Shown here piece by piece: positions 51,377-60,583 of a stretch of DNA of 64,000 nt (positions are counted from its first letter, which is position 1; each line of letters opens with the position of its first letter). The DNA lies in contig CAVYWO010000014.1 in assembly GCA_963772295.1 (NCBI GenBank), forward strand, positions 1 to 64,000, given 5' to 3'. Under the pieces are notes generated by a model that saw only the letters and a list, made by a program, of their open reading frames with translations, was not told the DNA's origin and did no database searches. Both the position numbers and the translations under genes were made by a program. The DNA is from AP-15 sp963772295 (lineage in GTDB: Bacteria > Pseudomonadota > Alphaproteobacteria > ATCC43930 > CGMCC-115725).

Positions 51377-52009
51377 TCAGCCGCGGCGAGCCACCCGTTC
51401 GTGAGCGCGCAAGGCGAGCAGCTTCACCAGGTCATCGACGACGTAACGGCTCTCAACGATCTCGAGGCCGGCCGCTGGGACGTGCCGCTCGGTCTGCCGA
51501 TCGAAACTTGCGCCATAAGCCCAGCCGATCCAGGGATCCCACAGCCGCGACACGATCCGCCGTAGGGTGCCGCGCGGTCGGACATATTCGAGGAGCCGAA
51601 TAAGGCCGCCCGGCCTGACCACGCGGCCAAGTTCCCGCAGGGCCGGGACCTGCAGGCTCTCAGGCAGAACACAAAACAGGAATGTCGCTACCGCCGCGTC
51701 GAACGAGGCGGCCGGAAACTCGAGCGCAGTTACGTCCATCAGGTAGAGCCGGCCGCCCGCCGACAGGGTCGGGCACCGCCGGCGCGCCCGTGCCAGCATG
51801 GCCGGGCTCGTATCGATCCCCGAGACAATCGTCTCCGGCGGATAGAACGCGCAATTCCGCCCGGTGCCGATACCGGCGTCGAGCAGCTCGCCCTTCAGGT
51901 TCTGGAAAAGTAGAGGTCGCAACGTTTGGTAGCGGCGCCGTTCGAAAGGGAGGTCGAGGAGGTCGTAGACGGGCGCGATTCGCTCATAGCGTGCCAGATT
52001 GGGCGTCAT
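51377..52009 (-). CDS. Class I SAM-dependent methyltransferase
   Basis: A 210-residue methyltransferase; ATG at 52009 gives MTPNLARYERIAPVYDLLDL. The SAM motif I is ELLDAGIGTGRNCAFYP, followed by GIDTSPAMLARARRRCP (motif II), ALEFPAASFDAAVATFLFCV (motif IV) and RVVRPGGLIRLLEYVRP. It resembles UbiE/phosphatidylethanolamine N-methyltransferase-type enzymes. Start chosen because upstream codons lack the conserved RYDRIAPVYD beginning. Substrate unknown; neighbours are remnants. Confidence 0.85.
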   Translation of the reverse strand: MTPNLARYERIAPVYDLLDLPFERRRYQTLRPLLFQNLKGELLDAGIGTGRNCAFYPPETIVSGIDTSPAMLARARRRCPTLSAGGRLYLMDVTALEFPAASFDAAVATFLFCVLPESLQVPALRELGRVVRPGGLIRLLEYVRPRGTLRRIVSRLWDPWIGWAYGASFDRQTERHVPAAGLEIVESRYVVDDLVKLLALRAHERVARRG

Positions 52010-52059
52010 GTTCGAGTCCTGTTGAGACACTTCCCCGCCCGTTCGAGGCGACATCTGGG

Positions 52060-52270
52060 CTTAACAAGCCTCCGCAATAACCATTCTACCGCGAACCGCA
52101 GAATGCCGGCGCTCGCGCTCACGAGGTCGATATCGTGCCATGCGCCGCAGGGCCGGCCCCACCCATCAAGGAAAACAGCCCAAATGCCTCGGCGATATGG
52201 GCAAACACACCCACGACCAGGAAGCCCGCTCCAAGCAGCTCCAGAACCGACCATGGGGGTCCGTTGCTGG
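52060..52270 (-). pseudogene. Membrane protein remnant, frameshifted
   Basis: One frame gives LELLGAGFLVVGVFAHIAEA and FGLFSLMG; an adjacent frame continues HDIDLVSASAGILRFAVEWL ending LRRL. Together they look like a small two- or three-helix membrane protein with a one-base slip near 52155. No family name can be given. Confidence 0.4.
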
Positions 52271-52379
52271 CCAAACCGGGTCGCCGATGCGGCAACCCAC
52301 CGACCGAAAAGGCGACAAGAATCAGAGCTGGCTTCAAGCTTGTCCGTCGAGTGCGCGCCATCAGTGGCTGCTTTGAGGC

Positions 52380-52457
52380 ATGGGCTGCGTCCGAGGTGAT
52401 CCGGCCGCCATCAAAGGCGGCCCCGATCTTCTTGCGAACTACCGCTGGCAGGGTCAT
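52380..52457 (-). pseudogene. Possible IS1380-type transposase N-terminal scrap
   Basis: The minus strand encodes KKIGAAFDGGRITSDAA; FDGGRITSDAG is the hallmark start of IS1380-family transposases. Nothing further of the gene follows. Very short, so tentative. Confidence 0.3.
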
Positions 52458-52554
52458 GCGATAAGGGGATATCTTCGTTCATGGCAAGTTTGCCACGCCT
52501 CGGGGACGTGAGCCCAACCCAGAGAAGGCTCGATAGCAACAGGCAAGTATTCCG

Positions 52555-53954
52555 ATGACGATGAGGCCTGACCCGACCTTCCACGCATCGCCGAAACTTG
52601 CGATGGAAGCTCCGCTAGAAAACTTCGCCTATACCGTGCTGCTGAGTCCGGACTTCTCAAAGCCCGACGCGCTCGCCGTGATCGATGTAAAGCCGGGCTC
52701 GCCCACATTCAGCCAGATTGTCCACACGGTGACGATGCCGCATAAGGGCGACGAGTTCCACCATTTTGGCTGGAATGCCTGCTCGTCGGCATTGTCGCCG
52801 CTCACCGGCCACGCGTTCCTCGAGCGGCGCTACCTGATCATCCCCGGGCTCCGCTCCTCGCGAATTTATGTCGTGGATACGAAGCCCGATCCTACCAAGG
52901 CGAAGATTTACAAGATCATCGAGCCCGAGGAGGTGTTCAAGAAGACGGGCTACTCGCGGCCTCACACGGTCCATTGCGGTCCGGAAGGCGTTTACGTCAG
53001 CACGCTCGGCGGCGGCGGCAAGGAAGGCATCGACGGGCCGCCAGGCATCTTCATCATGGACTGCGAGACGTTCGATATCCTGGGCCGCTGGGAGATCGAT
53101 CGCGGACCCCAGAACCTGCACTATGACTTCTGGTGGAACCTGCCGCGCGACTACATGGTATCGAGCGAGTGGGGGTTGCCGCCGCAATTCGAGAACGGGA
53201 TCGTGCCGGAGGATCTGCTTGCGAACAAGTATGGCCATCGGATCCACTTCTGGGATCTCCGGGCCCGGCGCAACGTCCAGACGATCGATCTTGGGGCCAA
53301 CCACCAGATGGCGCTTGAGGTGCGGCCGGCGCACGATCCGATACGCGAGTACGGGTTCCTGGGCGTCGTGGTCGACACTACGAACCTCGAAGGCTCGATC
53401 TGGACCTGGTGGCGCGAAGGCGGTCAATTCCACATCGAGAAGACGGCGACGATCCCGCCCGAACCGGCGTCCAAGGACCAGCTGCCACCCCTCCTGCAGG
53501 GGTTTGGCGCGGTGCCGCCGATGGTGACCGACATCGACCTCTCGATGGATGACCGGTTCCTCTACGTCGCCTGCTGGGCGACCGGCGAGATGCGTCAGTA
53601 CGACGTCACCGACCCGAGGAAGCCGAAGCTTACGGGCTCGGTCCACGTCGGCGGCATCGCTCGCCGTACCCCCACCCAAGCGGCAAGGTTTATGCAGGCG
53701 GTCCGCAGATGGTCGAGATCAGCCGTGACGGCAAGCGGGTCTACTGGACCAACTCGCTCTACTCGACGTGGGACAACCAGCTCTACCCCGACGGAGTGCC
53801 AGGCGCTGAGGTCATGGCCAATGCGAACGCGGGCGGCGGCCTTGAGCTGGCAAAGGACTACTGGGTGAGCTTCCCTGACGGATACCGGGCACATCAGATC
53901 CGGCTCGAGGGCGGTGATTGCTCAACGGACTCGTTCTGCTACCCGTCAGTTTGA
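52555..53954 (+). pseudogene. Selenium-binding protein SBP56 / methanethiol oxidase, apparent frameshift
   Basis: SBP56-family proteins oxidise methanethiol to formaldehyde, H2S and H2O2 in bacteria. The first frame shows TMPHKGDEFHHFGWNACSSA, RPHTVHCGPEGVYVSTLGGG, WWNLPRDYMVSSEWG, IDLSMDDRFLYVACWATGEM. Near 53665, in a C-rich run, the frame slips; the next frame gives MVEISRDGKRVYWTNSLYST through GGDCSTDSFCYPSV. The sum is about 466 residues, the family length. The C run makes a sequencing indel likely. The membrane protein gene overlaps its end. Confidence 0.85.
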
Positions 53955-54636
53955 AATTGGGTGGACCGCACTGGAATGGACATCTGCGCTACTCTGGCTG
54001 GCTGTCGTCGCGAGTGGCCTCTATCACGGGGTGAACCCTGGGATGGGATGGCCACTCGCCGTTTCAGCCGGGCTGATGGAAAGGAGTTCGCGCGCCCTCG
54101 TGGCAGCACTTTGGCCGCTAACGGTCGGCCATCTGCTGGCGATGCTTGTGCTGATCCTTCCCTTCTCTCTGCTGGTCGCCCTTGCCCAATGGCAGCGACA
54201 GGTCCAGATCGGCGCTAGCTTCCTGGTCATCGGGTTCGGCATCTTCCGGTTCGTCAACCGGCGCCATCCGCGGGTGCTGGCGCGGATACGACCGACGCAA
54301 CTGGGGCTCTGGTCCTTTGCCGTGGCGATCGCGCATGGCGCGGGACTGATGTTGGTACCCATCTATCTTGGTCTCTGCCGCTCCGCCGACCTCAACAGGG
54401 GCCACGAGGCGGCAGGTGTCCTGATCAATGCCAATCTCGGCATGGCCTTCCTGGTCTCCGTCGTTCACTCGGTCGCGATGATCGCGGCCGGCGGCTTCCT
54501 GGCGTGGCTGGTCTACCGCTACCTGGGTCTCAAATTCGTCTCGCGGAGCTGGTTCAATCTCGATGCGACTTGGGCCTTCAGCCTTTTATCGGTGGGCGGC
54601 CTCTCGCTTGCGATCCGCCTGGCGAGCCGGCGCTGA
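53914..54636 (+). CDS. Polytopic membrane protein, partner of SBP56
   Basis: A 240-residue protein with about six transmembrane helices (ALLWLAVVASGLYHGVNPGM, HLLAMLVLILPFSLLVALAQ, SFLVIGFGIFRFVNRRHPRV, AGLMLVPIYLGLC). YHGVNPGMGWPLAVS near residue 38 is a distinctive H-G-x-N-P-G-M-G-W motif. It overlaps the SBP56 gene by 41 bases, so the two are coupled. The family is found next to SBP56 genes as I recall; a transport or maturation role in thiol or metal handling is inferred only. Confidence 0.75.
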   Translation: MIAQRTRSATRQFEIGWTALEWTSALLWLAVVASGLYHGVNPGMGWPLAVSAGLMERSSRALVAALWPLTVGHLLAMLVLILPFSLLVALAQWQRQVQIGASFLVIGFGIFRFVNRRHPRVLARIRPTQLGLWSFAVAIAHGAGLMLVPIYLGLCRSADLNRGHEAAGVLINANLGMAFLVSVVHSVAMIAAGGFLAWLVYRYLGLKFVSRSWFNLDATWAFSLLSVGGLSLAIRLASRR

Positions 54637-55021
54637 GCCAAGTCGCGGCGCCGAGTTCGAGGCCGCTGATGTCGTCGCGATCGGTGCGCCGATGACAATT
54701 TTACGGGCCGTCGACGTTGACCGGGATGTGTCCAACAGATTGAAGGTACGGCAGATCGTAACTGCGTGATCCGGCTCCGCTTAACCCGAGCAACGGATTG
54801 ATATTCTCAGGCGCAGCTCGGCGCCGTCGCAAATCCGATGGGCTCTTGCGTGTCGAAGTTCGAAGATCCGCTTCTTGATCGATCCTGGCGAAGCTCGACC
54901 CGCCCGAACCCCGGCCCGAGCATCCGCCACCGCTGAAAGCCTACATGGCGCCCTCCGCGGCCGCAGATCCCGCCGAGGCGACCTCGTGTCGTCCCTCTGT
55001 GTATCGGAGTAGGATCGCACC
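54637..55021. other. Intergenic region with a possible flavodoxin-fold scrap
   Basis: About 385 bases. A short frame near 54655-54770 includes AADVVAIGAPM, which recalls azoreductase-like proteins, but nothing else supports it. No other feature is seen. Confidence 0.3.
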
Positions 55022-55813
55022 ATGAGAGAGCCTGACACGCCGCGATCACCCTTTGCCGGAATGCCCCATTTTTCCGCTCGACCACCCGTTCGCGTGCTCT
55101 CGCCCGACGAGATTGCGCGGTCGCTCACGCAGCACCGGCTTTACTTGGAGACGGGGTGGCGCCAAGGCCATCGCGCGAACTTCGCATCAGCAAATCTGAC
55201 CGGACTTGATTTCTCAGGGCTCAATCTGCGCGGGATCAAGATGGACCGCGCGGTGCTCCGACGGGCTGATTTCACCGGAGCCCATCTACAAAGCGCGAAT
55301 CTAATTGGGGCGATCTTAGAGGAAACACGCCTTGACCGTGCTGACCTATCCCGGGCGCGGTTAAGCGGGGCGAACCTCGTTTTGGCTACCCTCGAGGACG
55401 CCTGCCTCGCCAAGGCGGTGCTGGAGTTCGCAGTGATGGGCAACGCGGTACTGCGAGGCGCCTCCATGCGTGAAGCCGACATGAGCGGCGCTCAGCTCGA
55501 CGCCGCGGTGCTCACCGGGGCCGACCTCCGTGAAGCGAACCTGCGTGGGGCCGGATTTCGCGCTGCCCGGCTGGACGAGGCAGACTTCCGCGGTGCCCGG
55601 CTGGGGGGAGCATTTCTGGTCGGGACCTTGTTGCGCGGCGCCGATTTGCGTGGTGCCTATCTACGCTTGGCAACGCTCGACGGGGCGGACCTGTCCGATG
55701 CCAACCTCGAAGGCGTGGAAGGGCTGACTCAGGCCCAGCTCGATCGGGCCCACTGCAATAGCGGAACGAAACTCCCCGCAGGCCTGAGAGGGGTGAAAAA
55801 TGCCAAAGGATGA
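55022..55813 (+). CDS. Pentapeptide-repeat protein, long
   Basis: A 263-residue protein. After an N-terminal 55-residue lead (LSPDEIARSLTQHRLYLETG), nearly the whole chain is A(D/N)LXX pentapeptide repeats, for example LDFSGLNLRGIKMDRAVLRR and ADLREANLRGAGFRAARLDE, which fold into a right-handed quadrilateral beta-helix. Members mimic DNA and protect gyrase, or act as scaffolds. It overlaps a second, shorter repeat protein by 14 bases. Confidence 0.9.
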   Translation: MREPDTPRSPFAGMPHFSARPPVRVLSPDEIARSLTQHRLYLETGWRQGHRANFASANLTGLDFSGLNLRGIKMDRAVLRRADFTGAHLQSANLIGAILEETRLDRADLSRARLSGANLVLATLEDACLAKAVLEFAVMGNAVLRGASMREADMSGAQLDAAVLTGADLREANLRGAGFRAARLDEADFRGARLGGAFLVGTLLRGADLRGAYLRLATLDGADLSDANLEGVEGLTQAQLDRAHCNSGTKLPAGLRGVKNAKG

Positions 55814-56189
55814 ACATATTGCAGTGCTTGGCCGCGGCCCGGCAGTGTGGAATGAGTGGCGGGCGAAACATAACGAGACGCCGGAGTTGTCTCGGGCCGG
55901 TCTGCGCGGGCTCGATTTGCGCCGGTTCGATCTTTCGCGTGCCGATCTTCGGGGTGCCGATCTCAGAGGAGCCAAATTCTGCGACGCGGATCTGTCGGAT
56001 GCCCATCTCGAGGGCGCGAACCTCTTCAAAGCCGTACTCGATGGCGCTAATCTAGCCGGGGCTTTTCTGGCTGGAGTTCAATTCCTGAACTGTGCCCAGC
56101 TCATCGTCACGCGGAACTGGCAATCGGCGTTCCGTGACGAGACGCTCGGTTGCGGGGCCCCCATTCCGGACAGAATGCCTTCGGAATAG
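55800..56189 (+). CDS. Pentapeptide-repeat protein, short
   Basis: A 129-residue protein starting MPKDEHIAVLGRGPAVWNEW. Residues 35-85 are pentapeptide repeats (LRGLDLRRFDLSRADLRGAD, LEGANLFKAVLDGANLAGAF). The N-terminal WNEWR plus LSRAGLRGLDL layout is common in cyanobacterial and alphaproteobacterial repeat proteins. It is translated just after, and overlapping, the longer repeat protein, so the two are likely partners. Confidence 0.88.
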   Translation: MPKDEHIAVLGRGPAVWNEWRAKHNETPELSRAGLRGLDLRRFDLSRADLRGADLRGAKFCDADLSDAHLEGANLFKAVLDGANLAGAFLAGVQFLNCAQLIVTRNWQSAFRDETLGCGAPIPDRMPSE

Positions 56190-56286
56190 GTTGCCGACGG
56201 AGGCATGGCGGCTTCAACTCGGCCGGCGCCTCGTCTAGCCTGCCTCGATGCGCGCTTTGGTTTCATCAAGAACCCGTGATTGCGTC

Positions 56287-57195
56287 ATGTCCTCGCAACT
56301 AGTGACGGTCTTCGGCGGCACCGGCTTTCTCGGCCGCCGGATTGTCCGTCATCTGCACGATGCCGATTTCGCCGTTCGGATCGCTTCGCGGCATCCCGAT
56401 CGGGGCCGCTCGCTGTTTTCCGGCGAGGCTTCGAACATCGAAATGGTTCGTGCGGACGCAAATGACGATGCCTCGGTGGCGACTGCCGTCAGCGGTTCCT
56501 GGGCAGTCGTGAATGCCGTCAGCCTCTACCTCGAGCGCGGCAAGCAGACGTTCCAGTCCGTCCACGTCGCAGCAGCCGGACGTGTCGCGGCAATGGCACA
56601 CCGGGAGGGCTCGGAAAGGATCGGGCACGTTTCCGGGATCGGTGCCGATGCGCGCTCGGCCTCTCCTTACATTCGCAGTCGCGGCGAGGGCGAGGCTGCT
56701 GTGCGGCGGGTATTTCCCTCGGCCACGCTGATCCGTCCGGCGGTCATGTTCGGGCCGGGCGACGCTTTCCTGACGCCGTTGTCTACCATGTTGCGGCACG
56801 CCCCAGTTTTCCCGCTGTTTGGGCGCGGAGAAACCCGGCTGCAGCCGGCGTATGTCGAGGATGTTGCCGAGGCGATCGTGCGCGCCCTGAAAGCGCCGGC
56901 CGCGGGCCTTCACTATGAACTCGCAGGGCCGCGTGTTTATACCTACGCAGAGCTGTTGACGACGATCGCCGACGCGGTGGGCAGGAAGCCCGTCCTGGTT
57001 CCAATTCCATTCAGCCTCTGGCACGCGCTTGGCTTCGCGGCTGAACTTTTACCGGCGCCGCCGATCACGCGAAATCAGATCGACTTGATGAAAATCGACA
57101 ATGTCGCGGCGCCCAACGCTTTAGGATTCGCGGCGCTCGGGGTTTCACCTCGGCCACTTGAGGATATACTTCCGAAAATGTCGCGAGAGGTCTGA
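56287..57195 (+). CDS. NAD(P)-binding NDUFA9-like epimerase-family protein
   Basis: A 302-residue extended-SDR protein; ATG at 56287 begins MSSQLVTVFGGTGFLGRRIV, with the GGTGFLG dinucleotide-binding loop. It continues with RIASRHPDRGRSLF, RIGHVSGIGADARSASPYIR and a C-terminal half as in complex I subunit NDUFA9/39 kDa homologues (VFPLFGRGETRLQPAYVEDV). The YxxxK active site is not classical. Roles in such bacteria include complex I assembly or quinone-related steps; not resolved here. Confidence 0.85.
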   Translation: MSSQLVTVFGGTGFLGRRIVRHLHDADFAVRIASRHPDRGRSLFSGEASNIEMVRADANDDASVATAVSGSWAVVNAVSLYLERGKQTFQSVHVAAAGRVAAMAHREGSERIGHVSGIGADARSASPYIRSRGEGEAAVRRVFPSATLIRPAVMFGPGDAFLTPLSTMLRHAPVFPLFGRGETRLQPAYVEDVAEAIVRALKAPAAGLHYELAGPRVYTYAELLTTIADAVGRKPVLVPIPFSLWHALGFAAELLPAPPITRNQIDLMKIDNVAAPNALGFAALGVSPRPLEDILPKMSREV

Positions 57196-57326
57196 ACGAT
57201 GGCGAGGACACGGTCGGCCCGCTAAGCGGGGCGTTGGCATGCTATCCGCCGTCGCCGTTGATATTCCTCATCGGCCGACATTGTAGCCCGATCCGGGATG
57301 AGCCGGCCGCGGCGCCGGGGCAGGCT

Positions 57327-57839
57327 TCAGTTGGAGATCGGCTTGCCGACGATCGGGACCACCGCCTCGGTCGCGACGCCGCCATTTGCCGCCCGTGCCG
57401 TGTATTTGCCGGTGACATCGAGCACCGGCTGGATGAGGCTGGCGCCGGCGATCGGCGGCACCTCTATGACCACATAACCCTCGACATAGGTTGCGGGTGC
57501 TAAATTCAGGGCTTGGTCGATAAAGATGCAATCGACGCGATCCGCCTGATCCGGCGTGAGACTGTCCTTCAGCACGAGAATGCGCCCGATCGGAGAATTT
57601 TCGCGGTTCGCGACGACGATCTTCTTGATAAAGCTGACGGCGAGCCTGGCTTGCGGGTTGTGGATGTTGATCGATGCCGCGTAGACACCCTGGACGACGT
57701 CGTCGGCCTCTTTTGCCAATTCCTGACCGCAAGTGAACTTGGCTGCGTATTCGAGATAGGGCGGGGCCAACTGCGCCTCGGCAGCGCCGGCGAGCAGCAT
57801 GGCACAAGACAGCGGCACCAACATCCTTCGCATCGACAT
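57327..57839 (-). CDS. Secreted protein of unknown function
   Basis: A 170-residue protein with a signal peptide (MSMRRMLVPLSCAMLLAGAA, cleavage likely after AEA). The mature part shows YLEYAAKFTCGQELAKEADD, ASINIHNPQARLAVSFIKKI, DCIFIDQALNLAPATYVEGY and VIEVPPIAGASLIQPVLDVT. Two Cys may form a disulfide. The beta-sheet-rich pattern suggests an immunoglobulin-like periplasmic fold. No family is recognised. Divergent to the remnant-rich region that follows. Confidence 0.75.
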   Translation of the reverse strand: MSMRRMLVPLSCAMLLAGAAEAQLAPPYLEYAAKFTCGQELAKEADDVVQGVYAASINIHNPQARLAVSFIKKIVVANRENSPIGRILVLKDSLTPDQADRVDCIFIDQALNLAPATYVEGYVVIEVPPIAGASLIQPVLDVTGKYTARAANGGVATEAVVPIVGKPISN

Positions 57840-58056
57840 GGCTTGCTCCCAGGGTGATCGGTCTGGCGACCGGCGGACCATGCCGGTAAAAACCTTAACA
57901 TCACCTGACGATCGAGACGTTCGCGATCGCTATGCACCCAAGGTCCCGAATTATCCGCGATTTTTTGAGGCGGTTCGGGATTGGGGCGTGGGCGAGCTTG
58001 CGGATCGAGCCCCGGCTGGGTCCCATCGCCGCACCATGGGTGGTCGCGGGCTGCCC

Positions 58057-58182
58057 GGGGGACTTCGCCAAAGACCTGACCGCCTGGAGGTAGGCCTCCT
58101 AAGTCTTGGTCGCCAAGCCGGCCAGCTTCATGTCCTCGATCATGCGAGCACGTAACGGTGACATCGTCTGCTCCTTCGTCAT
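58057..58182 (-). pseudogene. Site-specific integrase N-terminal remnant with in-frame stop
   Basis: The minus strand reads MTKEQTMSPLRARMIEDMKL then AGLATKT, a TAG stop, and EAYLQAVRSLAKSP. MSPLRARMIEDM.L.GLA..T...Y...V is the start of the phage-integrase SAM-like domain seen in transposon-linked integrases. The catalytic domain is missing. Confidence 0.55.
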
Positions 58183-58234
58183 CGAAGACGAGACCATCCC
58201 GTCTTGAGGCAGACGATAACTTCACCAGCGACCC

Positions 58235-58790
58235 TTAGGCGACGCCCAGGCCCCCTACGGCGAAGCCGTTCCGTTCAACACCGACCCGAAAACAGTAAAT
58301 TTGATCCATTCGGCGAACTCGACCTGGATGCTCGGTTATCCCGAGCAAGCCGTGAAGGATGAGCTGCTGAAGCGTACCGAAGAGGCCAATCGACTGGGTC
58401 GCGAAGACAGCCTCCCGTTCGTAACGGAGTGCCTTGTGCCGGTATATTCTGGAATTGCATTGATCCGGAAGGGCCAAACCTCCGAAGGGGTGGCTCTGCT
58501 TGAGAGGGGTCTCGCGGCCTGGGAGCGGGGCGGTGGTCGAGCCTCCAGTCGCTATTACAAATCCGTTCTGGCCGAGGGCATGGCCCAACCCGGCGATGTC
58601 GCCGGGGCGTTGCATCTCGTCGACGAGGCCATCGTGCCAATCGAGCGGCCGGGCTGGGAGGAGCGTCACTATTATGCCGAAGCGCTCCGCATCAAGGGCT
58701 GGCTGCTTTCGCTGAAAGGCGATGCGGCGGGGGCGGAGCGCGCCTACACCGCCTCGCTCGACCGGGCTTTGGCCCGGCAAGGCCGCGAAG
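58235..58790 (+). pseudogene. ATPase/TPR-type (adenylate-cyclase-like) protein, C-terminal region, left part
   Basis: The frame gives TWMLGYPEQAVKDELLKRTE, LPFVTECLVPVYSGIALIRK, LLERGLAAWERGGGRASS and YYAEALRIKGWLLSLKGDAA, which resembles the helical-repeat C-terminus of large cyclase/AAA-ATPase (BTAD/TPR) regulators. The start of the gene is missing. Around 58790 it is interrupted by an IS110 element, and the last about 45 codons follow at 60584-60721. Confidence 0.65.
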
Positions 58791-59075
58791 AAGCAACCGT
58801 TAGCGGCATCGGGAAACGTGACGTAACGATTGCCAATAGGAGCCGGGAGATGCCCGCGCCAGGCTGCGGCAGCGCAGTGTCTCGGAGCGATTGTCCCGCG
58901 CCGGGAGGATAGCACCGTGCTTGCTCTGTCAAGGACGCTGCGCGCCGGCTTCGCCGGTGCCGCCGCGTTGCCGGCGGCATCCTTGACTGCCGCTGCGCGC
59001 GGTGCTCTGCCGATAGGCAGGTCGGGACGGAGGGATGGGTCAGTTTCGATCGAACAAAGGGATGACAGCGGAGGC

Positions 59076-60356
59076 TCATGCGGCGGCAGCCTCCGGCGAC
59101 TTGTAGTTGGGGTCGAACAGGGTTTGCCGCTCGAGCAGGGTACAGGCCACCGACAACAGGCGGTCGGCGACGGTGCGCAGGGCACGGCCGTGGCTGTGGC
59201 CACGTGCGCGCAGCGCGGCGTAGCGATCACGGCTGGCCTGATCGTGCTGGGTGGCGACGCGCGCCCAATGATAGAGCGCATTGTCCAGCCGCTTGTTGCA
59301 CGCGTAGCGGCGCACGACGATGCAGCTCTTACCGCTGCGTCGGGTCACCGGCGCCACCCCGGACAGCAGGCGCAAGGCATGGTAATCTCTCCGCTGCAGA
59401 GGCTGCGAGGCCTCGGCGAGCAGCGTGGCGAGGGTGATCCTTCCGAGCCCTGGCATGGATCGCAGGATCGCCACGTCGCGCTGCTCGCAATGCTGCCCCG
59501 GCGCGTTCTCCTCGCGGCCTTCCGCCGGTGCGGTTTCCGCGGGCGGGATGAGCTGGTCGCAGAGCTGGTCGAGCTTGCGGTGCGCGGCGTTGAGCTGCTG
59601 ATTGACCAAGCCGATGCGGGCGGCCACGGCGTCGATATGAGCCGTCGCCGCCGCGACCACGCCGGGCGCCACCGTCAACGGCTTCTGCCGCAAGACCTGC
59701 AACACCTCGGCCGCCTGCAGACGGCGGATACGGTGGGCTTTGAGGAGCCGCTCGATTGTCGTAAGGTGCAGCCGGGCGGCCTTCGCCGGGGTCGGCGCCT
59801 GGTGCCACAAATCGAGAAACCAAGCGGCCGCGAGGTCGTCGGAGAGGGTCAGCATCTGCGGGTAATAACGCCAAAGCTGTTCGCGCACGCGGTTGGCCAG
59901 ACGATTGCGTTCGCGCTGCAGATCCTCGGTCATACGCGACCATTCGCGCAGCTCGACAATCACCGGGTCGTCGACCGACAAGCCTCGGAAGGCGTGGCGA
60001 TCGGTGCGCAGGCTGTCGGCCTGGACCCGCGCGTCGCGCTGATCGTCTTTGGCGCCGGCGACAGTGAAGCGGTCGCGGAACCGGTCGAGCTGTTTGGGGT
60101 TGATCGCGTATACCTGGAAACCACGTTCGAGCAGGATTTCCACGATCGGGCCGTGCGGCACTTCGATCGCCACCGCGATCGCCCCTGGTTCGGCTCCGGT
60201 CATCGACGACAACCAGGCGCAGAGCTCCGCCAGCCCGGCGCCGTCATGGTCAAACGCTCGCTCACCAACAATCTTGCCGCCGGCATCGATCAAGCAGGCT
60301 TGATGCGTCTTGCTCGCCCAGTCGATGCCGGCAAACCACTCAATCCCTTCCGTCAT
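59076..60356 (-). CDS. IS110-family transposase
   Basis: A 426-residue DEDD recombinase; ATG at 60356 gives MTEGIEWFAGIDWASKTHQA with the first Asp. The Glu is in AIAVAIEVPHGPIVEILLER, and the two Asp in AGAKDDQRDARVQADSLRTD. The C-terminal transposase_20 domain has LRSMPGLGRITLATLLAEAS and RLLSGVAPVTRRSGKSCIVV, with the catalytic Ser. Full length. GGAGGG precedes the ATG. IS110 recombinases use a bridge RNA to choose targets. Confidence 0.93.
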   Translation of the reverse strand: MTEGIEWFAGIDWASKTHQACLIDAGGKIVGERAFDHDGAGLAELCAWLSSMTGAEPGAIAVAIEVPHGPIVEILLERGFQVYAINPKQLDRFRDRFTVAGAKDDQRDARVQADSLRTDRHAFRGLSVDDPVIVELREWSRMTEDLQRERNRLANRVREQLWRYYPQMLTLSDDLAAAWFLDLWHQAPTPAKAARLHLTTIERLLKAHRIRRLQAAEVLQVLRQKPLTVAPGVVAAATAHIDAVAARIGLVNQQLNAAHRKLDQLCDQLIPPAETAPAEGREENAPGQHCEQRDVAILRSMPGLGRITLATLLAEASQPLQRRDYHALRLLSGVAPVTRRSGKSCIVVRRYACNKRLDNALYHWARVATQHDQASRDRYAALRARGHSHGRALRTVADRLLSVACTLLERQTLFDPNYKSPEAAAA

Positions 60357-60583
60357 GATCACACCCTCCTTGCACAGCCGGACCGCCGCGACGACCGTCA
60401 GTCCCTGTACCGGCGCTCGAAGCGCAACCTCCCACAGGACTTCCGTCGCGGCCAACCCGCCGGGGTGCAGGTCCGCCCCAGGTGCTCAAGCCACGGGTCG
60501 GGGTCGGCAACTCCCGGCGGGTCGGCCCGGTCCGGCCAGTCTGAAAGCAGACCGGTTCACGACCGCTTTAAGGGTATAGGGTC
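60357..60583 (-). ncRNA. Candidate bridge-RNA region of the IS110 element
   Basis: About 227 bases between the host-gene junction and the transposase start, on the 5' side where IS110-group elements encode their bridge RNA. It is rich in self-complementary stretches, such as CCGGTCTG...CAGACTGGCCGG. A continuous reading frame also crosses the region, but has no homology. The assignment rests on position and known IS110 architecture, not on a folded model. Confidence 0.4.

Larger units (their letters stand above)
58791..60583 (-). mobile_element. IS110-family insertion sequence
   Basis: About 1.8 kb of DNA with one DEDD transposase separates two parts of an ATPase/TPR gene. IS110 elements have no clear terminal inverted repeats, so the ends are estimated from where host-gene homology stops. 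The 3' side (58791-59075) contains strong GC-rich hairpins, and the 5' side (60357-60583) is a structured non-coding stretch. Confidence 0.75.
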
